From: an uncultured Acidobacteriia bacterium
Lineage (GTDB): Bacteria > Acidobacteriota > Terriglobia > Bryobacterales > Bryobacteraceae
DNA: 58,809 bases
Assembly (NCBI GenBank): GCA_903900705.1
Contig: CAIUOG010000012.1
Span: forward strand, 1-58,809
Direction of reading: 5' to 3'
Position numbers and translations under genes: made by a program. Positions 1 through 8,901 of the stretch are shown here, piece after piece. Within the stretch, counting starts at the first letter, position 1; every line of letters starts with the position of its first letter. The notes below the pieces were generated by a model. It was given only the letters and a program-made list of their open reading frames with translations. It had not been told where the DNA came from and did not search any database.

Positions 1-264
1 CAAATGATAAGACAGTCAACTCGCCGATGTGAGCCGACCGGCATCGGAGAGTGAAAACGGGGAAAGCCCCGAATCCACCTTTTTCGAAGAGGAAGAAGAT
101 TCGGGGCTAGGTCGAGTACTGATACATCACAGGCCCGACTCCGCTAGGAACGGAATCGGGCCGGGAAATGAGGAACAAACGGCTTATGCCGCCGCCTTAA
201 CTAAGCAACACTGACAACCAACCAAACCGGGCAACGGGCTTGCGACCGACCCGGACCAACGTGT
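1..264. other. Hairpin-rich non-coding stretch before the tRNA
   Basis: No convincing gene is seen here. The stretch holds several inverted repeats: 24-29 with 42-47 (CCGATG/CATCGG); a perfect 11-bp pair at 65-75 and 98-108 (AGCCCCGAATC/GATTCGGGGCT) around a 22-nt interior; a 12-bp pair with one mismatch at 132-143 and 151-162 (GGCCCGACTCCG/CGGAATCGGGCC); and 227-231 with 250-254. The two long stems share a CCGAATC-like core. None is followed by a clear T-run, so simple intrinsic termination is not obvious. It could be the 3' part of a structured RNA that begins before the window, or the untranslated tail of an upstream gene. A 61-codon open frame at 29-214 runs straight through the stems and looks accidental. 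Confidence 0.4.
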
Positions 265-367
265 GCGGTAGTGGCGAAATTGGCAAACGCTCCAGACTTG
301 GAATCTGGTGGACACCCGCCCAACGGGAAAACTGTCCATGCGAGTTCGACCCTCGTCTACCGCACCA
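265..367 (+). tRNA. Class II tRNA, leucine-type scaffold with UGG (Pro) anticodon
   Basis: A full cloverleaf can be drawn by hand. Acceptor GCGGTAG (265-271) pairs with CTACCGC (357-363); discriminator A364; encoded CCA 365-367, followed by a second CCA (368-370). D-stem GCG/CGC (274-276, 288-290) closes a TTGGC-containing loop. Anticodon stem CCAGA/TCTGG (292-296, 304-308) closes the loop CTTGGAA, so positions 34-36 are TGG (299-301). T-stem GCGAG/CTCGT (340-344, 352-356, one G-U) closes TTCGACC. The variable region 309-339 is 31 nt, with a 6-bp outer stem (TGGACA/TGTCCA) and a 4-bp inner stem (CCCG/CGGG). D-arm, G1-C72, A73 and the long arm are leucine-like; the loop differs from a usual Leu(UAG) loop, CTTAGGA, mainly by the anticodon. 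Bacterial tRNA-Pro is class I with C1-G72. Automated tools may therefore label it Leu, Pro or undetermined. Functionality is inferred only from the intact fold. Confidence 0.85.
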
Positions 368-426
368 CCATCCTACCTCAAAAATTGCCAGCCTGTCACG
401 TCATACACCAGTATATCCGGCCTGCT

Positions 427-455
427 TTGTAAAGTGCATAATTCGCAAAATAATT
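427..455 (+). promoter_or_regulatory. Possible promoter upstream of the DUF1549 gene
   Basis: The gap 368-512 between the tRNA and the first protein gene is visibly AT-rich compared with its surroundings. TTGTAA (427-432) and ATAATT (450-455) are separated by 17 nt and would give a transcript starting about 50 nt before the TTG start codon. A ten-base direct repeat TGCATAATTC occurs at 435-444 and 488-497, the first copy inside the candidate spacer. It might be an operator or chance. No terminator for the tRNA is apparent. Sequence resemblance only. Confidence 0.25.
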
Positions 456-512
456 CCCCTGTTTTGTTTCAGTTAGTGAAATTGCAATGCATAATTCATA
501 TGAGGTATTCCC

Positions 513-3047
513 TTGCCGGATCGAACACCACTCGTGTTGCACCCTGTCGTGCGAACCGCGGCCCTGCTCCTTTTGCTCCCCGGAGTGCCGGCCATGGCGG
601 CGCAGGTTTCGTTCTCCTCGGTCGCGCCGCTGCTCGAAAAATGCGCGCAATGCCACAATGCGTCCGTCAAAATGGGCGACCTTGATCTGCACAGCCAGGA
701 TGCGCTGCTGAAGGGCGGTAAACATGGTCCGGCGCTCACACGAGGAAACGCCGCCGAAAGTCGCCTCTACCGTCACCTTACGGGTCAGTTACAGCCGCGG
801 ATGCCGTTCGGTGGAAGTCTGAGCGAGTCTGAAATTGCTCTCTTCCGGACCTGGATCGATGCGGGCGCGCCATGGGAAGCCTCCCTGCAACTCACCACCT
901 CCGCCGAACATAAATTTACTGACGCTCAGAAACGCTATTGGGCCTTCCAGCCTGTTCGGAATTCCGGGGGTTCGATTGACTCCCTGATCCTCGCGAAGCT
1001 TCGTGAAAGCAAGATCCGTCCCAACGCTCCCGCCGATAAAATCACACTGCTACGCCGCGCCACGCTCGATCTTATCGGTCTGCCGCCGACACCCGAGGAA
1101 ACCGCGGCTTTTCTCGCCGACCAGTCGAAGGATGCCTTCGCCCATGTAGTCGACCGCCTCCTCGCCTCCAACCACTACGGCGAGCGCTGGGGCAGGGAAT
1201 GGCTCGATGTCGCCCGCTATGCCGATACCAATGGCTTCAAAGCAGATGAGATTCGCCCCAACATCTGGCGCTACCGCGACTACGTCATTCAGTCTTTTAA
1301 CAAGGACAAGCCGTACGACAGGTTCATCCGCGAACAGATCGCCGGTGATGAACTCTATCCCGGCGACGTGGACGCCCACATCGCCACCGGCTTCCTCCGG
1401 CACTACACCGACGAAACCAATCAGCCGAGCATGGAAAATCGCCGCACCGAGCTACTCATGAACATCACCGATACGGTGGGTTCCGCGTTCCTCGGCATGA
1501 CGTTCGGGTGCGCCAAGTGTCACGACCACAAGTTCGACCCCATCCTGCATAAGGATTACTACCGGCTTCAGGCCTTCTTCGCCAACGTGCGCGCCCAGGA
1601 TGACTACGTTCCGCTGAGCGGCGCGGAACTCGCCGCCGTAAACCGCCAACAAGCGGAGTGGGAACAAAAAACCCGGGACCTCCGCGCCCGCATGACCGCA
1701 CTGGTCGCCCCCATCGCGAAGGCCGACCGGGACGAGTACATGAATCGCTTCTCCGAAGGTACCCGCGAAGCCATCAATACTCCGCCCGAAAAGCGAACCG
1801 CCTACCAGGCTCTGCTGGCTTTTCAGGGATTGCCACAGGTGACTTATCAGGAAACCGCTCTTTCAAAGAAACTCCGTCCCGAACAGCGCCTGGAGTTTGA
1901 TGCCCTCAATGCGGAACTGAAGAAGTTCGATTCGCTTCGCCCCCATCCTCCGCTGGCCCAGACTGTGATCGACAACAGTGCGCTGGCCCCCAAAACCTTC
2001 GTGCTGGCCGGAGGATCGTGGACCGCCCCCAAAGAGGAGGTACAACCCGGCTTCCTTTCGATCCTCGATCCGACTGAGGCAACGTTCTCGCCCCCGGCCG
2101 GCCTCGATTCCACCGGCCGCCGCAGCGCCCTCGCCAACTGGCTGGCAAACCCGAACAATCCTCTGGTAGCCCGCGTCATGGTCAACCGCATCTGGCAGGG
2201 TCACTTCGGCGCCGGACTCGTCGGCACCAGCAGCGATTTCGGCGTGATGGGTGACCGCCCCTCGAATCCCGAACTGCTCGATTTTCTCGCGGCCTCGTTC
2301 GTTCAAAACGGCTGGAGCATGAAAAAGATGCACCGCATAATCATGCTGTCCGGGGTCTACCAGGAGTCCTCTGCCAACCAGACGGAAGCCGCCGCGGTGG
2401 ACCCGGATAACAAACTGCTCTGGCATTATCCCCGGCATCGCGTGGAAGGCGAGGTGGTGCGCGACGCCATGCTCATGACCAGTGGCCGCCTGAACCTCCG
2501 CATGGGCGGACCCGGCGTTCGTCCGGAACTCCCCGAGGGCGTAAATACGGCCGGTTACTCCGGGTGGCCGGTCGAAAAGGACCCCGCCGAGGCGAGCCGC
2601 CGCAGTATTTACGTCTTCGTGAAGCGCATTCTCACCTATCCGATGTTTGAGGCCTTTGACGCGCCCACCTCTGAGGAAAGCTGCCCGCGCCGCTTCAGCA
2701 CCGTGGTTCCCGCGCAGGCCCTTACGATGATGAATGACCAGTACGTTCTCGACTGGTCACGCCAGTTTGCCGGACGGGTTCTCAATGACGGTGGTCTGTC
2801 CCCGGATCAGCAGATTGATCGTGCCTACCGCCTTGCTCTCTCCCGCGCGCCGAAGCCCGAGGAGCAGGAAACCGTTTTGAACTTCCTCGATAAACAGTCG
2901 GCCCTGATTGCGGGACGGATCTCCCGGAATGAGAAGGTGCTGTTGCCGGACCATCTCCCCGGCGGGATGCCACCGGAGAAGGCCGCCGCGTTCGTCGATT
3001 TCTGTCATGCTCTCCTGAGTTCGAACGAGTTCCTCTACGTGAATTAA
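513..3047 (+). CDS. DUF1549/DUF1553 secreted protein with haem-binding motifs
   Basis: 844 aa. A hydrophobic N-terminal signal (about residues 13-30) is followed by a planctomycete-type cytochrome-like region with CAQCH at 44-48. The DUF1549 region follows (about 150-370) and contains the family hallmark CAKCHDHKFDP near residue 332. DUF1553 occupies roughly residues 560-820, with the typical NPLVARVMVNRIWQGHFG stretch. The start is TTG at 513, supported by GAGG at 502-505 seven bases upstream; no ATG fits the signal peptide. The next gene, a DUF1501 protein, begins five bases after the stop, and this pairing is standard in Planctomycetes and in Solibacter-type acidobacteria, where the pair is thought to act in the periplasm on polysaccharide or sulfated substrates. 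The exact biochemical role is not established. Confidence 0.9.
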   Translation: MPDRTPLVLHPVVRTAALLLLLPGVPAMAAQVSFSSVAPLLEKCAQCHNASVKMGDLDLHSQDALLKGGKHGPALTRGNAAESRLYRHLTGQLQPRMPFGGSLSESEIALFRTWIDAGAPWEASLQLTTSAEHKFTDAQKRYWAFQPVRNSGGSIDSLILAKLRESKIRPNAPADKITLLRRATLDLIGLPPTPEETAAFLADQSKDAFAHVVDRLLASNHYGERWGREWLDVARYADTNGFKADEIRPNIWRYRDYVIQSFNKDKPYDRFIREQIAGDELYPGDVDAHIATGFLRHYTDETNQPSMENRRTELLMNITDTVGSAFLGMTFGCAKCHDHKFDPILHKDYYRLQAFFANVRAQDDYVPLSGAELAAVNRQQAEWEQKTRDLRARMTALVAPIAKADRDEYMNRFSEGTREAINTPPEKRTAYQALLAFQGLPQVTYQETALSKKLRPEQRLEFDALNAELKKFDSLRPHPPLAQTVIDNSALAPKTFVLAGGSWTAPKEEVQPGFLSILDPTEATFSPPAGLDSTGRRSALANWLANPNNPLVARVMVNRIWQGHFGAGLVGTSSDFGVMGDRPSNPELLDFLAASFVQNGWSMKKMHRIIMLSGVYQESSANQTEAAAVDPDNKLLWHYPRHRVEGEVVRDAMLMTSGRLNLRMGGPGVRPELPEGVNTAGYSGWPVEKDPAEASRRSIYVFVKRILTYPMFEAFDAPTSEESCPRRFSTVVPAQALTMMNDQYVLDWSRQFAGRVLNDGGLSPDQQIDRAYRLALSRAPKPEEQETVLNFLDKQSALIAGRISRNEKVLLPDHLPGGMPPEKAAAFVDFCHALLSSNEFLYVN

Positions 3048-3052
3048 CCATC

Positions 3053-4486
3053 ATGCTGAACAAGCTGAAACATCACTGGAACGTCTCCAGCCGGCGTGAG
3101 TTTTTCACCAAAGCCGGCAGCGGTCTTGCCGGCATTGCGCTCGCCGCCCTGCTTGACGAACAAGCGCGCGCGACCACCAGCAAAGCCGCCGATCCGCTGA
3201 CTCCCAAGACTCCGCATCACCCGCCCACCGCCAAATCCGTCATCTTTCTTTTCATGGAAGGCGGCCCCAGCCACGTCGACCTGTTTGATTACAAACCCGA
3301 CCTGATGCGCCTTGATGGCCAGCCGATCCCGGATTCCATCGGCAGACCAAAATTCACGGCTCAGGGTTCGCAGAACAACAATCTGATGGCGCCCCGCCGT
3401 GTCTGGAAACAGCGGGGGCAAAGCGGCATGTGGGTCTCGGACTGGTACGAAAACACCGGCGCGCATGTGGACGACATGACCATCGTCCGGTCCTGCTGGG
3501 CGGACGGCATCAATCACGTTGGTTCGGTCTGCCAGATGAACACCGGTTCTATTCTCGCCGGCAGGCCATCTCTGGGCGCGTGGACCACCTACGGCCTCGG
3601 CACCGCGAATCACAACCTGCCTTCTTTCGTGGTGATGAGTGACGACAAGGATCCACTCGGCGGTTCGAACAACTGGAGTTCCGGTTTCCTGCCCGCCGTC
3701 TACCAGGGCACGCAGTTCCGGCGCGGGAATACGCCGATCCTCGATTTGAAGCCGCCCGCCACCATCTCAGACGAGCAGGAACGGAACCAGCTCGGTCTGC
3801 TGCGCTCCCTGAATGAGCTCTGGTCGCGGGATAAGTCTGAGGATTCAGAACTCGACGCGCGCATCCGGTCATACGAAATGGCCTACCAGATGCAATCCGC
3901 CGCCACCGAAGCCGTGGATCTTGCGAAAGAAACGGAAGCCACGAAAAAGCTCTACGGCCTGGACGACCCGCTCACGTCCGTCTACGGTGGCAACTGTCTG
4001 ATGGCCCGTCGTCTGGTGGAACGCGGGGTCCGTTTCGTGGAACTCTACTGCGGTTCCGGCAGCGGTTGGGACGCGCACCAGCACATTGAGGCTAATCACG
4101 GCAAATGGTGTAAGGCGTCCGACAAGCCGATCGCAGGTCTGCTGACCGACCTGAAACAACGCGGACTGCTCCAAGATACGCTGGTCGTCTGGGGCGGGGA
4201 ATTCGGTCGAACGCCGTTCAACCAGCAGGGCGACGGGCGCGACCATAACCCCTGGGGCTTCACCATGTTTATGGCGGGAGGCGGCGCCAAACCCGGCCAG
4301 TACGTCGGAACCACGGACGCGATCGGCATGCGCGCCGCCGAACGCCCCGTGCACGTTCACGACATCCACGCCACTATCCTCTGGATGCTCGGCCTCGACC
4401 ACCTCAAAACCACCTACCTGCACAACGGCCGCAACGAAAGGCCCACCGTTCTGGCGGGGGAAGTGGTCCGGGAGATCTTTTCGTAG
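3053..4486 (+). CDS. DUF1501 domain protein, Tat-exported
   Basis: 477 aa. The N-terminus carries a twin-arginine signal (SRREFFTKAG, residues 13-22) followed by a hydrophobic stretch ending in an ARA-like cleavage site, so it is probably exported folded. The body matches the DUF1501 family, a sulfatase/alkaline-phosphatase-like fold: FLFMEGGPSHVDLFD near the start, GGEFGRTPFNQQGDGRDHNP near residue 385, and a C-terminal VHDIHATILWMLGLDH segment. It lies five bases after the DUF1549/DUF1553 gene, so the two form an operon. The partner protein has possible haem motifs; a joint periplasmic function is inferred from this recurrent pairing, and the substrate is unknown. Confidence 0.92.
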   Translation: MLNKLKHHWNVSSRREFFTKAGSGLAGIALAALLDEQARATTSKAADPLTPKTPHHPPTAKSVIFLFMEGGPSHVDLFDYKPDLMRLDGQPIPDSIGRPKFTAQGSQNNNLMAPRRVWKQRGQSGMWVSDWYENTGAHVDDMTIVRSCWADGINHVGSVCQMNTGSILAGRPSLGAWTTYGLGTANHNLPSFVVMSDDKDPLGGSNNWSSGFLPAVYQGTQFRRGNTPILDLKPPATISDEQERNQLGLLRSLNELWSRDKSEDSELDARIRSYEMAYQMQSAATEAVDLAKETEATKKLYGLDDPLTSVYGGNCLMARRLVERGVRFVELYCGSGSGWDAHQHIEANHGKWCKASDKPIAGLLTDLKQRGLLQDTLVVWGGEFGRTPFNQQGDGRDHNPWGFTMFMAGGGAKPGQYVGTTDAIGMRAAERPVHVHDIHATILWMLGLDHLKTTYLHNGRNERPTVLAGEVVREIFS

Positions 4487-4506
4487 CCCCCGGACCACCA
4501 TTCCTG

Positions 4507-6873
4507 CTACTGGCCGAATGCCGGCGCTGCCCGCAGCTCGTAACCCTTCGGAGGTTCCGCGCCCAGCAGGTAACGCACAAAGTAGTCCCACCGGCGTCGG
4601 ACCATGTAAGGCTCATTGCCGAAGCCATGACCGCGGTTCGGCAGCATGATCAGATCGAAGTCCTTATTGGCCTTGATCAGCTCATTCACCACCAGCAGGG
4701 TATTGTAAGGCGGAACGTTGTTGTCCATGGTCCCGTGCGCCAGCAGTAAATGCCCTTTCAGGTTCTTCGCGATATTCTCGTTCGCCTGATCATCGTAGTT
4801 GGTCGTCCCGTCGGCATTCTTCTTCAGCAGCCCCTGGTAGCGCTCGCCCCAGTCGTCCTCATAATTCCGCTGGTCGTGATTGCCCGCCTCAGAGATGCCG
4901 ACTTTGAAGAAATCCGGGAACCGGAACATCGCGTCCGCCGTGGCGTAACCGCCTCCGGAGTGCCCGTAGATACCCGCTTTGTCGATATCGATGAACGGGT
5001 ACTTCTTCGCCACCTGCTGCATGGCCGCGATCTGATCCGGCAGCGTGTTGTCACCCATGTTGCCGTAGTAGGCATCGTGGAACTTCTTCGACCGTGTCGG
5101 GTTTCCCATGCCATCCACTTCAATCACCACGAAGCCCAGTTCCGCCAGCGCCTGCGCGTCCCCGCGGGATGCCGCGAAGTTCCGACTGCCCACGCTGCCC
5201 GCCTGTGGTCCGGGATAGATGTGGTTCACAATCGGATACTTCTTCTTCGGGTCCACGTTCGTCGGGATAAACAGCAGCCCATACAAGTCGGTTTGCCCGT
5301 CGCGCGCCTTCACCGTGATGGGCACCGGTGGCTTCCAGCCCGCCGCCTGCAACTGCGAGATGTCCGCCTTTTCCAGACCCGAAATCAACTTGCCGTTCGT
5401 ATCTCTCAGCACGGCCACAGGCGGAACGTCCGGCTTCGAGTAGCTGTCGACAAAGTAGTTGCCGGAAGGAGCCAGAGTGATGTCGTGGTTGCCATCTTCC
5501 GGGGTGAGCAGCGTCAGGCCTTTTCCATCGAATCCAATCTTGTAGAGATGCGTGAAATAGGGGTCGCGCCCCGCTTCCCGCCCCGCACCCAGGAAGTAAA
5601 TCACCCGCGCCTTCTCGTCCACCCGAACGGTCTGCCGTACCAGCCAGTCGCCCGTCGTGATCGGCGACTTGATCTTCCCGGTCTTCCAGTCGCCCAGATA
5701 CAGATGGCCGAAACCGCTCTTCTCCGAGTACCAGAGGAACTCGTCGGAACCGTACAGCACCTGCCAGTTGGCTTTGCCGTCGCCCGATTCGTACTGTGTC
5801 TCCACAGCCTCCTCGGTAATCTCCCGCACCGCTCCGGAGGCCGCATCCGCCTCTCGCAGGCGGGCCTGTTTGTGGTCCCGCGAAGTGGAAACGAATGCCA
5901 GTTTCCCGCCATCGGGGCTCCACTGCACGTCGGCCCACTCGCCACCGCGGCAGGCAATGTCATCACAAAGGGTCGAACGGTGCTGGTCCGGCGCAATGTT
6001 AAGTGCCGTTGTCTTTCCCGTCTCCACGTCGATCACAACCCGACGGATGGTGGTCACCACATCGTCGCCCGGCAGCGGATACTTCCAGGCCTCCAGCTTC
6101 GGATGCCCCACCGACGTATTCACCAGATACATATCGCCCGTCCCGCGCTGGTCCTGCTGGAATGTGGCGATCCTTTTTGAATCGGGCGACCATAACAGAA
6201 TCGGCCGGTCACTCTTCGTCCAGCCCGCGTTGTCGGTTGCGTAACCGTAATCCTTCACGCCGTCCGTGGTGAGCTGCGTCTCTTTGTTGGTCGCCACGTC
6301 CCGCACCCACAGGTTGTAATCGCGAATGAAAGCGGTCTTCTTCTTATCGGGAGAAGGAGCGTCCATCGCGCGCCCGAATCCTCCGCGGCCGCCGCCACGG
6401 CCACCCCTGCCGCCACCCGCCGCCCGCGCCGAGGAATCGGGCGAGCACTCGTAAGTATCGAGCGCGCACTTATAGTTCTTACCGGCCGCGCTGAACGCCA
6501 GACTCCTACCGGAATCGGTAAACTCAATCGCCTGGAATGGCAGCTTGCCGGCTTCATACGTCTGCCCCGCCACTTTCGACAGGCCAGCCGCCAGTCGGGC
6601 ATGATCGAAAGCCGGCTGCCGGACGCCCTTCCCAGGATCGACCAGCATAAACTCAGAGCCGGAGGGCCGCGTCACGCGATACCAGAATCGGTCTCCCTCA
6701 AAGAAGGTGGGCCGGACACCGGCGCCGAAAACCAGCGGCGACGTGTTGTAGGACATGAATTTCTCGGCGTGAGCATAGTCAGCCGTGGTGAGCGAGACCG
6801 GTTGCTGACCCTGCAGGGAAACCGCCATCAGCACGGCGGGAAGAAGCATTCGCATAGGTGTAGGGTAATCCAT
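4507..6873 (-). CDS. Secreted S9 family prolyl oligopeptidase (DPP-IV-like)
   Basis: 788 aa. A short signal peptide (about residues 7-22, ending LQGQ) precedes an eight-bladed beta-propeller of DPP-IV type and a C-terminal alpha/beta-hydrolase domain. The nucleophile motif GHSGGG lies near residue 640, the acid in HGTMDNNVPP near 716 and the histidine in NRGHGFG near 748, giving a complete Ser-Asp-His triad. It should cleave peptides in the periplasm or outside the cell. A Gly/Arg-rich RGG-like insertion (about residues 150-170) interrupts the propeller. No Shine-Dalgarno sequence distinguishes the ATG at 6873 from a second ATG six codons downstream; the longer form is given. It converges with the DUF1501 gene 20 bases away. 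Confidence 0.92.
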   Translation of the reverse strand: MDYPTPMRMLLPAVLMAVSLQGQQPVSLTTADYAHAEKFMSYNTSPLVFGAGVRPTFFEGDRFWYRVTRPSGSEFMLVDPGKGVRQPAFDHARLAAGLSKVAGQTYEAGKLPFQAIEFTDSGRSLAFSAAGKNYKCALDTYECSPDSSARAAGGGRGGRGGGRGGFGRAMDAPSPDKKKTAFIRDYNLWVRDVATNKETQLTTDGVKDYGYATDNAGWTKSDRPILLWSPDSKRIATFQQDQRGTGDMYLVNTSVGHPKLEAWKYPLPGDDVVTTIRRVVIDVETGKTTALNIAPDQHRSTLCDDIACRGGEWADVQWSPDGGKLAFVSTSRDHKQARLREADAASGAVREITEEAVETQYESGDGKANWQVLYGSDEFLWYSEKSGFGHLYLGDWKTGKIKSPITTGDWLVRQTVRVDEKARVIYFLGAGREAGRDPYFTHLYKIGFDGKGLTLLTPEDGNHDITLAPSGNYFVDSYSKPDVPPVAVLRDTNGKLISGLEKADISQLQAAGWKPPVPITVKARDGQTDLYGLLFIPTNVDPKKKYPIVNHIYPGPQAGSVGSRNFAASRGDAQALAELGFVVIEVDGMGNPTRSKKFHDAYYGNMGDNTLPDQIAAMQQVAKKYPFIDIDKAGIYGHSGGGYATADAMFRFPDFFKVGISEAGNHDQRNYEDDWGERYQGLLKKNADGTTNYDDQANENIAKNLKGHLLLAHGTMDNNVPPYNTLLVVNELIKANKDFDLIMLPNRGHGFGNEPYMVRRRWDYFVRYLLGAEPPKGYELRAAPAFGQ

Positions 6874-6954
6874 GGTGTTGCTTTGGTTACCGTCACCTTG
6901 AAACAGACTGCCGATTCAGAGAACCGGCGAGCAGCGATAAGATGAAGGAGAACT

Positions 6955-7197
6955 ATGCCGATCTACGAATACGTTTGCGAAGCCTGCGGCGATAAATTTG
7001 AGCGCCTCGTCCGCCGTACCGAACAGGTCCTTGATGGCGGTTGCCCCTCCTGCGGCGAAAAGCACCTGAAGCAGGAATTTTCCACCTTTTCGCCTCGCGC
7101 CGGCGCGGCTTCCGGCACACAGCGCCAGGCCCCTGCCCAAACCGGCGGCTGCCCGGCCGGCATGTGCGGCAACCCCGGCTTCTGCGGCAGGAACTAA
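6955..7197 (+). CDS. FmdB-type zinc-ribbon protein
   Basis: 80 aa. The N-terminus MPIYEYVCEACGDKFE, followed by a second CPSCG knuckle, is the hallmark of the FmdB/CxxC_CXXC_SSSS zinc-ribbon family, named after a putative regulator of the formamidase gene but generally of unknown function. The two CxxC pairs at about residues 9-12 and 31-34 should bind one zinc ion. The C-terminal tail is low-complexity and itself contains three further cysteines (GGCPAGMCGNPGFCGRN), perhaps a second metal site. A strong ribosome-binding site AAGGAG lies just before the ATG. It is 18 bases upstream of malate synthase and probably co-transcribed with it. Confidence 0.9.
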   Translation: MPIYEYVCEACGDKFERLVRRTEQVLDGGCPSCGEKHLKQEFSTFSPRAGAASGTQRQAPAQTGGCPAGMCGNPGFCGRN

Positions 7198-7215
7198 GGT
7201 CTTACTCAAAAATTC

Positions 7216-8784
7216 ATGTCTTCCCCCATCACAACGTCGCTCAGCGACGCCGAAATCCTGACCCCTGAAGCGCAGACCTTCCTTGTGGAACTGCACCGGA
7301 AGTTCAATGCCCGCCGCCTCGAACTCCTGGAACGCCGCAAGGTTCGGCAGGCCGAAATCGACGGCGGCAAGCTCCCGGACTTTCTGCCCGAAACCGCCGA
7401 CATCCGCGAATCCGACTGGACCGTCGCCCCGATCCCGGCCGACCTCCGCGATCGCCGCACCGAAATCACCGGCCCCACCGACCGCAAGATGGTCATCAAT
7501 GCCCTCAATTCCGGCGCGAAGATGTTCATGGCGGATTTTGAGGATGCCAACTCCCCCACCAGCGGCAATCTGATTGAGGGCCAGAAAAACATGCGCGACG
7601 CCATCCGTCGCGAAATCAGCTTTTCCAGTCCGGAAGGCAAGCAGTACAAGCTCAACGAACAGACAGCCGTGTTGCTCATTCGCCCCCGCGGCTGGCATCT
7701 GGTGGAAAAGCACTTCCACGTGGATGGCGAGCCGATGTCGGGTGGCCTGTTCGATTTCGGCCTCTATTTTTTCCACAACGCCGCCGAGTTGCTCAAGCGC
7801 GGTTCCGGTCCCTATTTCTATCTGCCCAAGATGGAATCCCATCTGGAAGCCCGTCTCTGGAATGACGTGTTTGTCTTCGCGCAGGACTATTGCGGGGTAC
7901 CGCAGGGCTCCGTGCGCGCCACCGTGCTCATCGAAACGATCCTCGCTTCGTTCGAAATGCACGAAATCCTGTGGGAACTGCGGGATCACTCCGCCGGTCT
8001 GAACTGTGGTCGCTGGGACTACATTTTCAGCTTCATCAAGAAGCTGCGGAATCACGCGGACTTCATGCTGCCGGATCGCGCACAGGTCACCATGACAGTC
8101 CACTTCCTCGCTTCCTATGTGGACCTGCTCATCCAGACCTGCCACAAACGCGGCATTCACGCCATGGGCGGCATGGCCGCGCAGATTCCGATTAAGAATG
8201 ACCCGGAAGCCAATGAGCGCGCCCTCGAAAAGGTGCGGCAGGATAAACTCCGCGAAGTGAAGGCGGGCCACGATGGTACCTGGGTGGCCCACCCGGGGCT
8301 GGTGGGCGTGGCAAAGCAGGTCTTTGACGAGTACATGCCGCAACCCAATCAGATCGACCGCAAACGTGAAGAAGTTCATGTCACGGCGGCGGATCTGCTT
8401 TGTGTCCCGGCTGGCGTCATCACCGAAGCCGGACTGCGGATGAACGTCGATGTCGGCATCCAATATCTGGAAGCCTGGCTTCGCGGCAATGGCGCCGTGC
8501 CCATTTACAACCTGATGGAAGATGCCGCCACCGCCGAAATCTCCCGGGCTCAGGTCTGGCAGTGGGCGAAGCACGGTGCAAAGCTGGAAGATGGGCGGCC
8601 CGTCACTCCCGATCTCGTGAAAGCCACCATCGCCGAAGAACTCGGCAAATTGGGAGAGAAACTCGGCGCGGAACGGTTTGCCCGGGGTAAATTCCCCCTT
8701 GCCGCCGACCTGTTCGGGAAAATGATGCTGTCCGGTGAGTTCAATGATTTTCTCACCTTGCCCGCCTACGAGTACCTCGACTAG
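7216..8784 (+). CDS. aceB: Malate synthase A
   Basis: 522 aa, the usual length for the A isoform. It condenses acetyl-CoA with glyoxylate to malate in the glyoxylate shunt. Family signatures seen are [12 protein letters not shown] near residue 100, RPRGWHL near 155, the signature [18 protein letters not shown] near 257, and [13 protein letters not shown] near 320. The catalytic Arg (RPRGWH) and the acidic metal ligands of the family are present. No isocitrate lyase is nearby, so the other half of the shunt must be elsewhere, or glyoxylate comes from another source. It starts 18 bases after the FmdB-like gene. A hairpin at 8872-8901 lies about 90 bases downstream, before the glutamine synthetase gene. 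Confidence 0.96.
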   Translation: MSSPITTSLSDAEILTPEAQTFLVELHRKFNARRLELLERRKVRQAEIDGGKLPDFLPETADIRESDWTVAPIPADLRDRRTEITGPTDRKMVINALNSGAKMFMADFEDANSPTSGNLIEGQKNMRDAIRREISFSSPEGKQYKLNEQTAVLLIRPRGWHLVEKHFHVDGEPMSGGLFDFGLYFFHNAAELLKRGSGPYFYLPKMESHLEARLWNDVFVFAQDYCGVPQGSVRATVLIETILASFEMHEILWELRDHSAGLNCGRWDYIFSFIKKLRNHADFMLPDRAQVTMTVHFLASYVDLLIQTCHKRGIHAMGGMAAQIPIKNDPEANERALEKVRQDKLREVKAGHDGTWVAHPGLVGVAKQVFDEYMPQPNQIDRKREEVHVTAADLLCVPAGVITEAGLRMNVDVGIQYLEAWLRGNGAVPIYNLMEDAATAEISRAQVWQWAKHGAKLEDGRPVTPDLVKATIAEELGKLGEKLGAERFARGKFPLAADLFGKMMLSGEFNDFLTLPAYEYLD

Positions 8785-8871
8785 GCTGTTGAATCAATTC
8801 CGGATATCCGCCGGATAAGAATTAGCGATTTCCGTACCGCGCGGATTTGGTCGATACTGAATCTTAAGTTG

Positions 8872-8901
8872 ATGGGAAGGTTCTTCGGAGCCTCCCCATC
8901 A
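8872..8901 (+). promoter_or_regulatory. Hairpin in the leader of the glutamine synthetase gene
   Basis: The 253-base gap 8785-9037 between malate synthase and glutamine synthetase contains one clear stem: GATGGGAAGG (8873-8882) against CCTCCCCATC (8891-8900) with one mismatch and an eight-base loop. No T-run follows, so it is not an obvious intrinsic terminator. It may be the end of the malate synthase transcript, part of a 5' leader controlling the synthetase, or an operator. I could not match it to a known glutamine riboswitch class, and no convincing -24/-12 sigma-54 promoter was found. Confidence 0.35.

Noticed and set aside
29..214. 61-codon open frame at the left edge
   Set aside because: It crosses two strong hairpins, has no ribosome-binding site and resembles no known protein.
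264..365. 8/4 or 9/3 allo-tRNA configuration
   Set aside because: The inner eighth pair (T272-T356) cannot form and the T-stem has five pairs; the two extra outer pairs would leave the wrong position for CCA.
160..370. Possible tmRNA, because of an Ala-rich frame followed by a CCA end
   Set aside because: The acceptor and T-arm at 340-367 pair with 265-271 to make an ordinary tRNA cloverleaf, and no tag ending in a typical ALAA-stop is present.
4750..6180. 476-codon open frame opposite the S9 peptidase
   Set aside because: Antisense shadow of a GC-rich gene with clear peptidase motifs.
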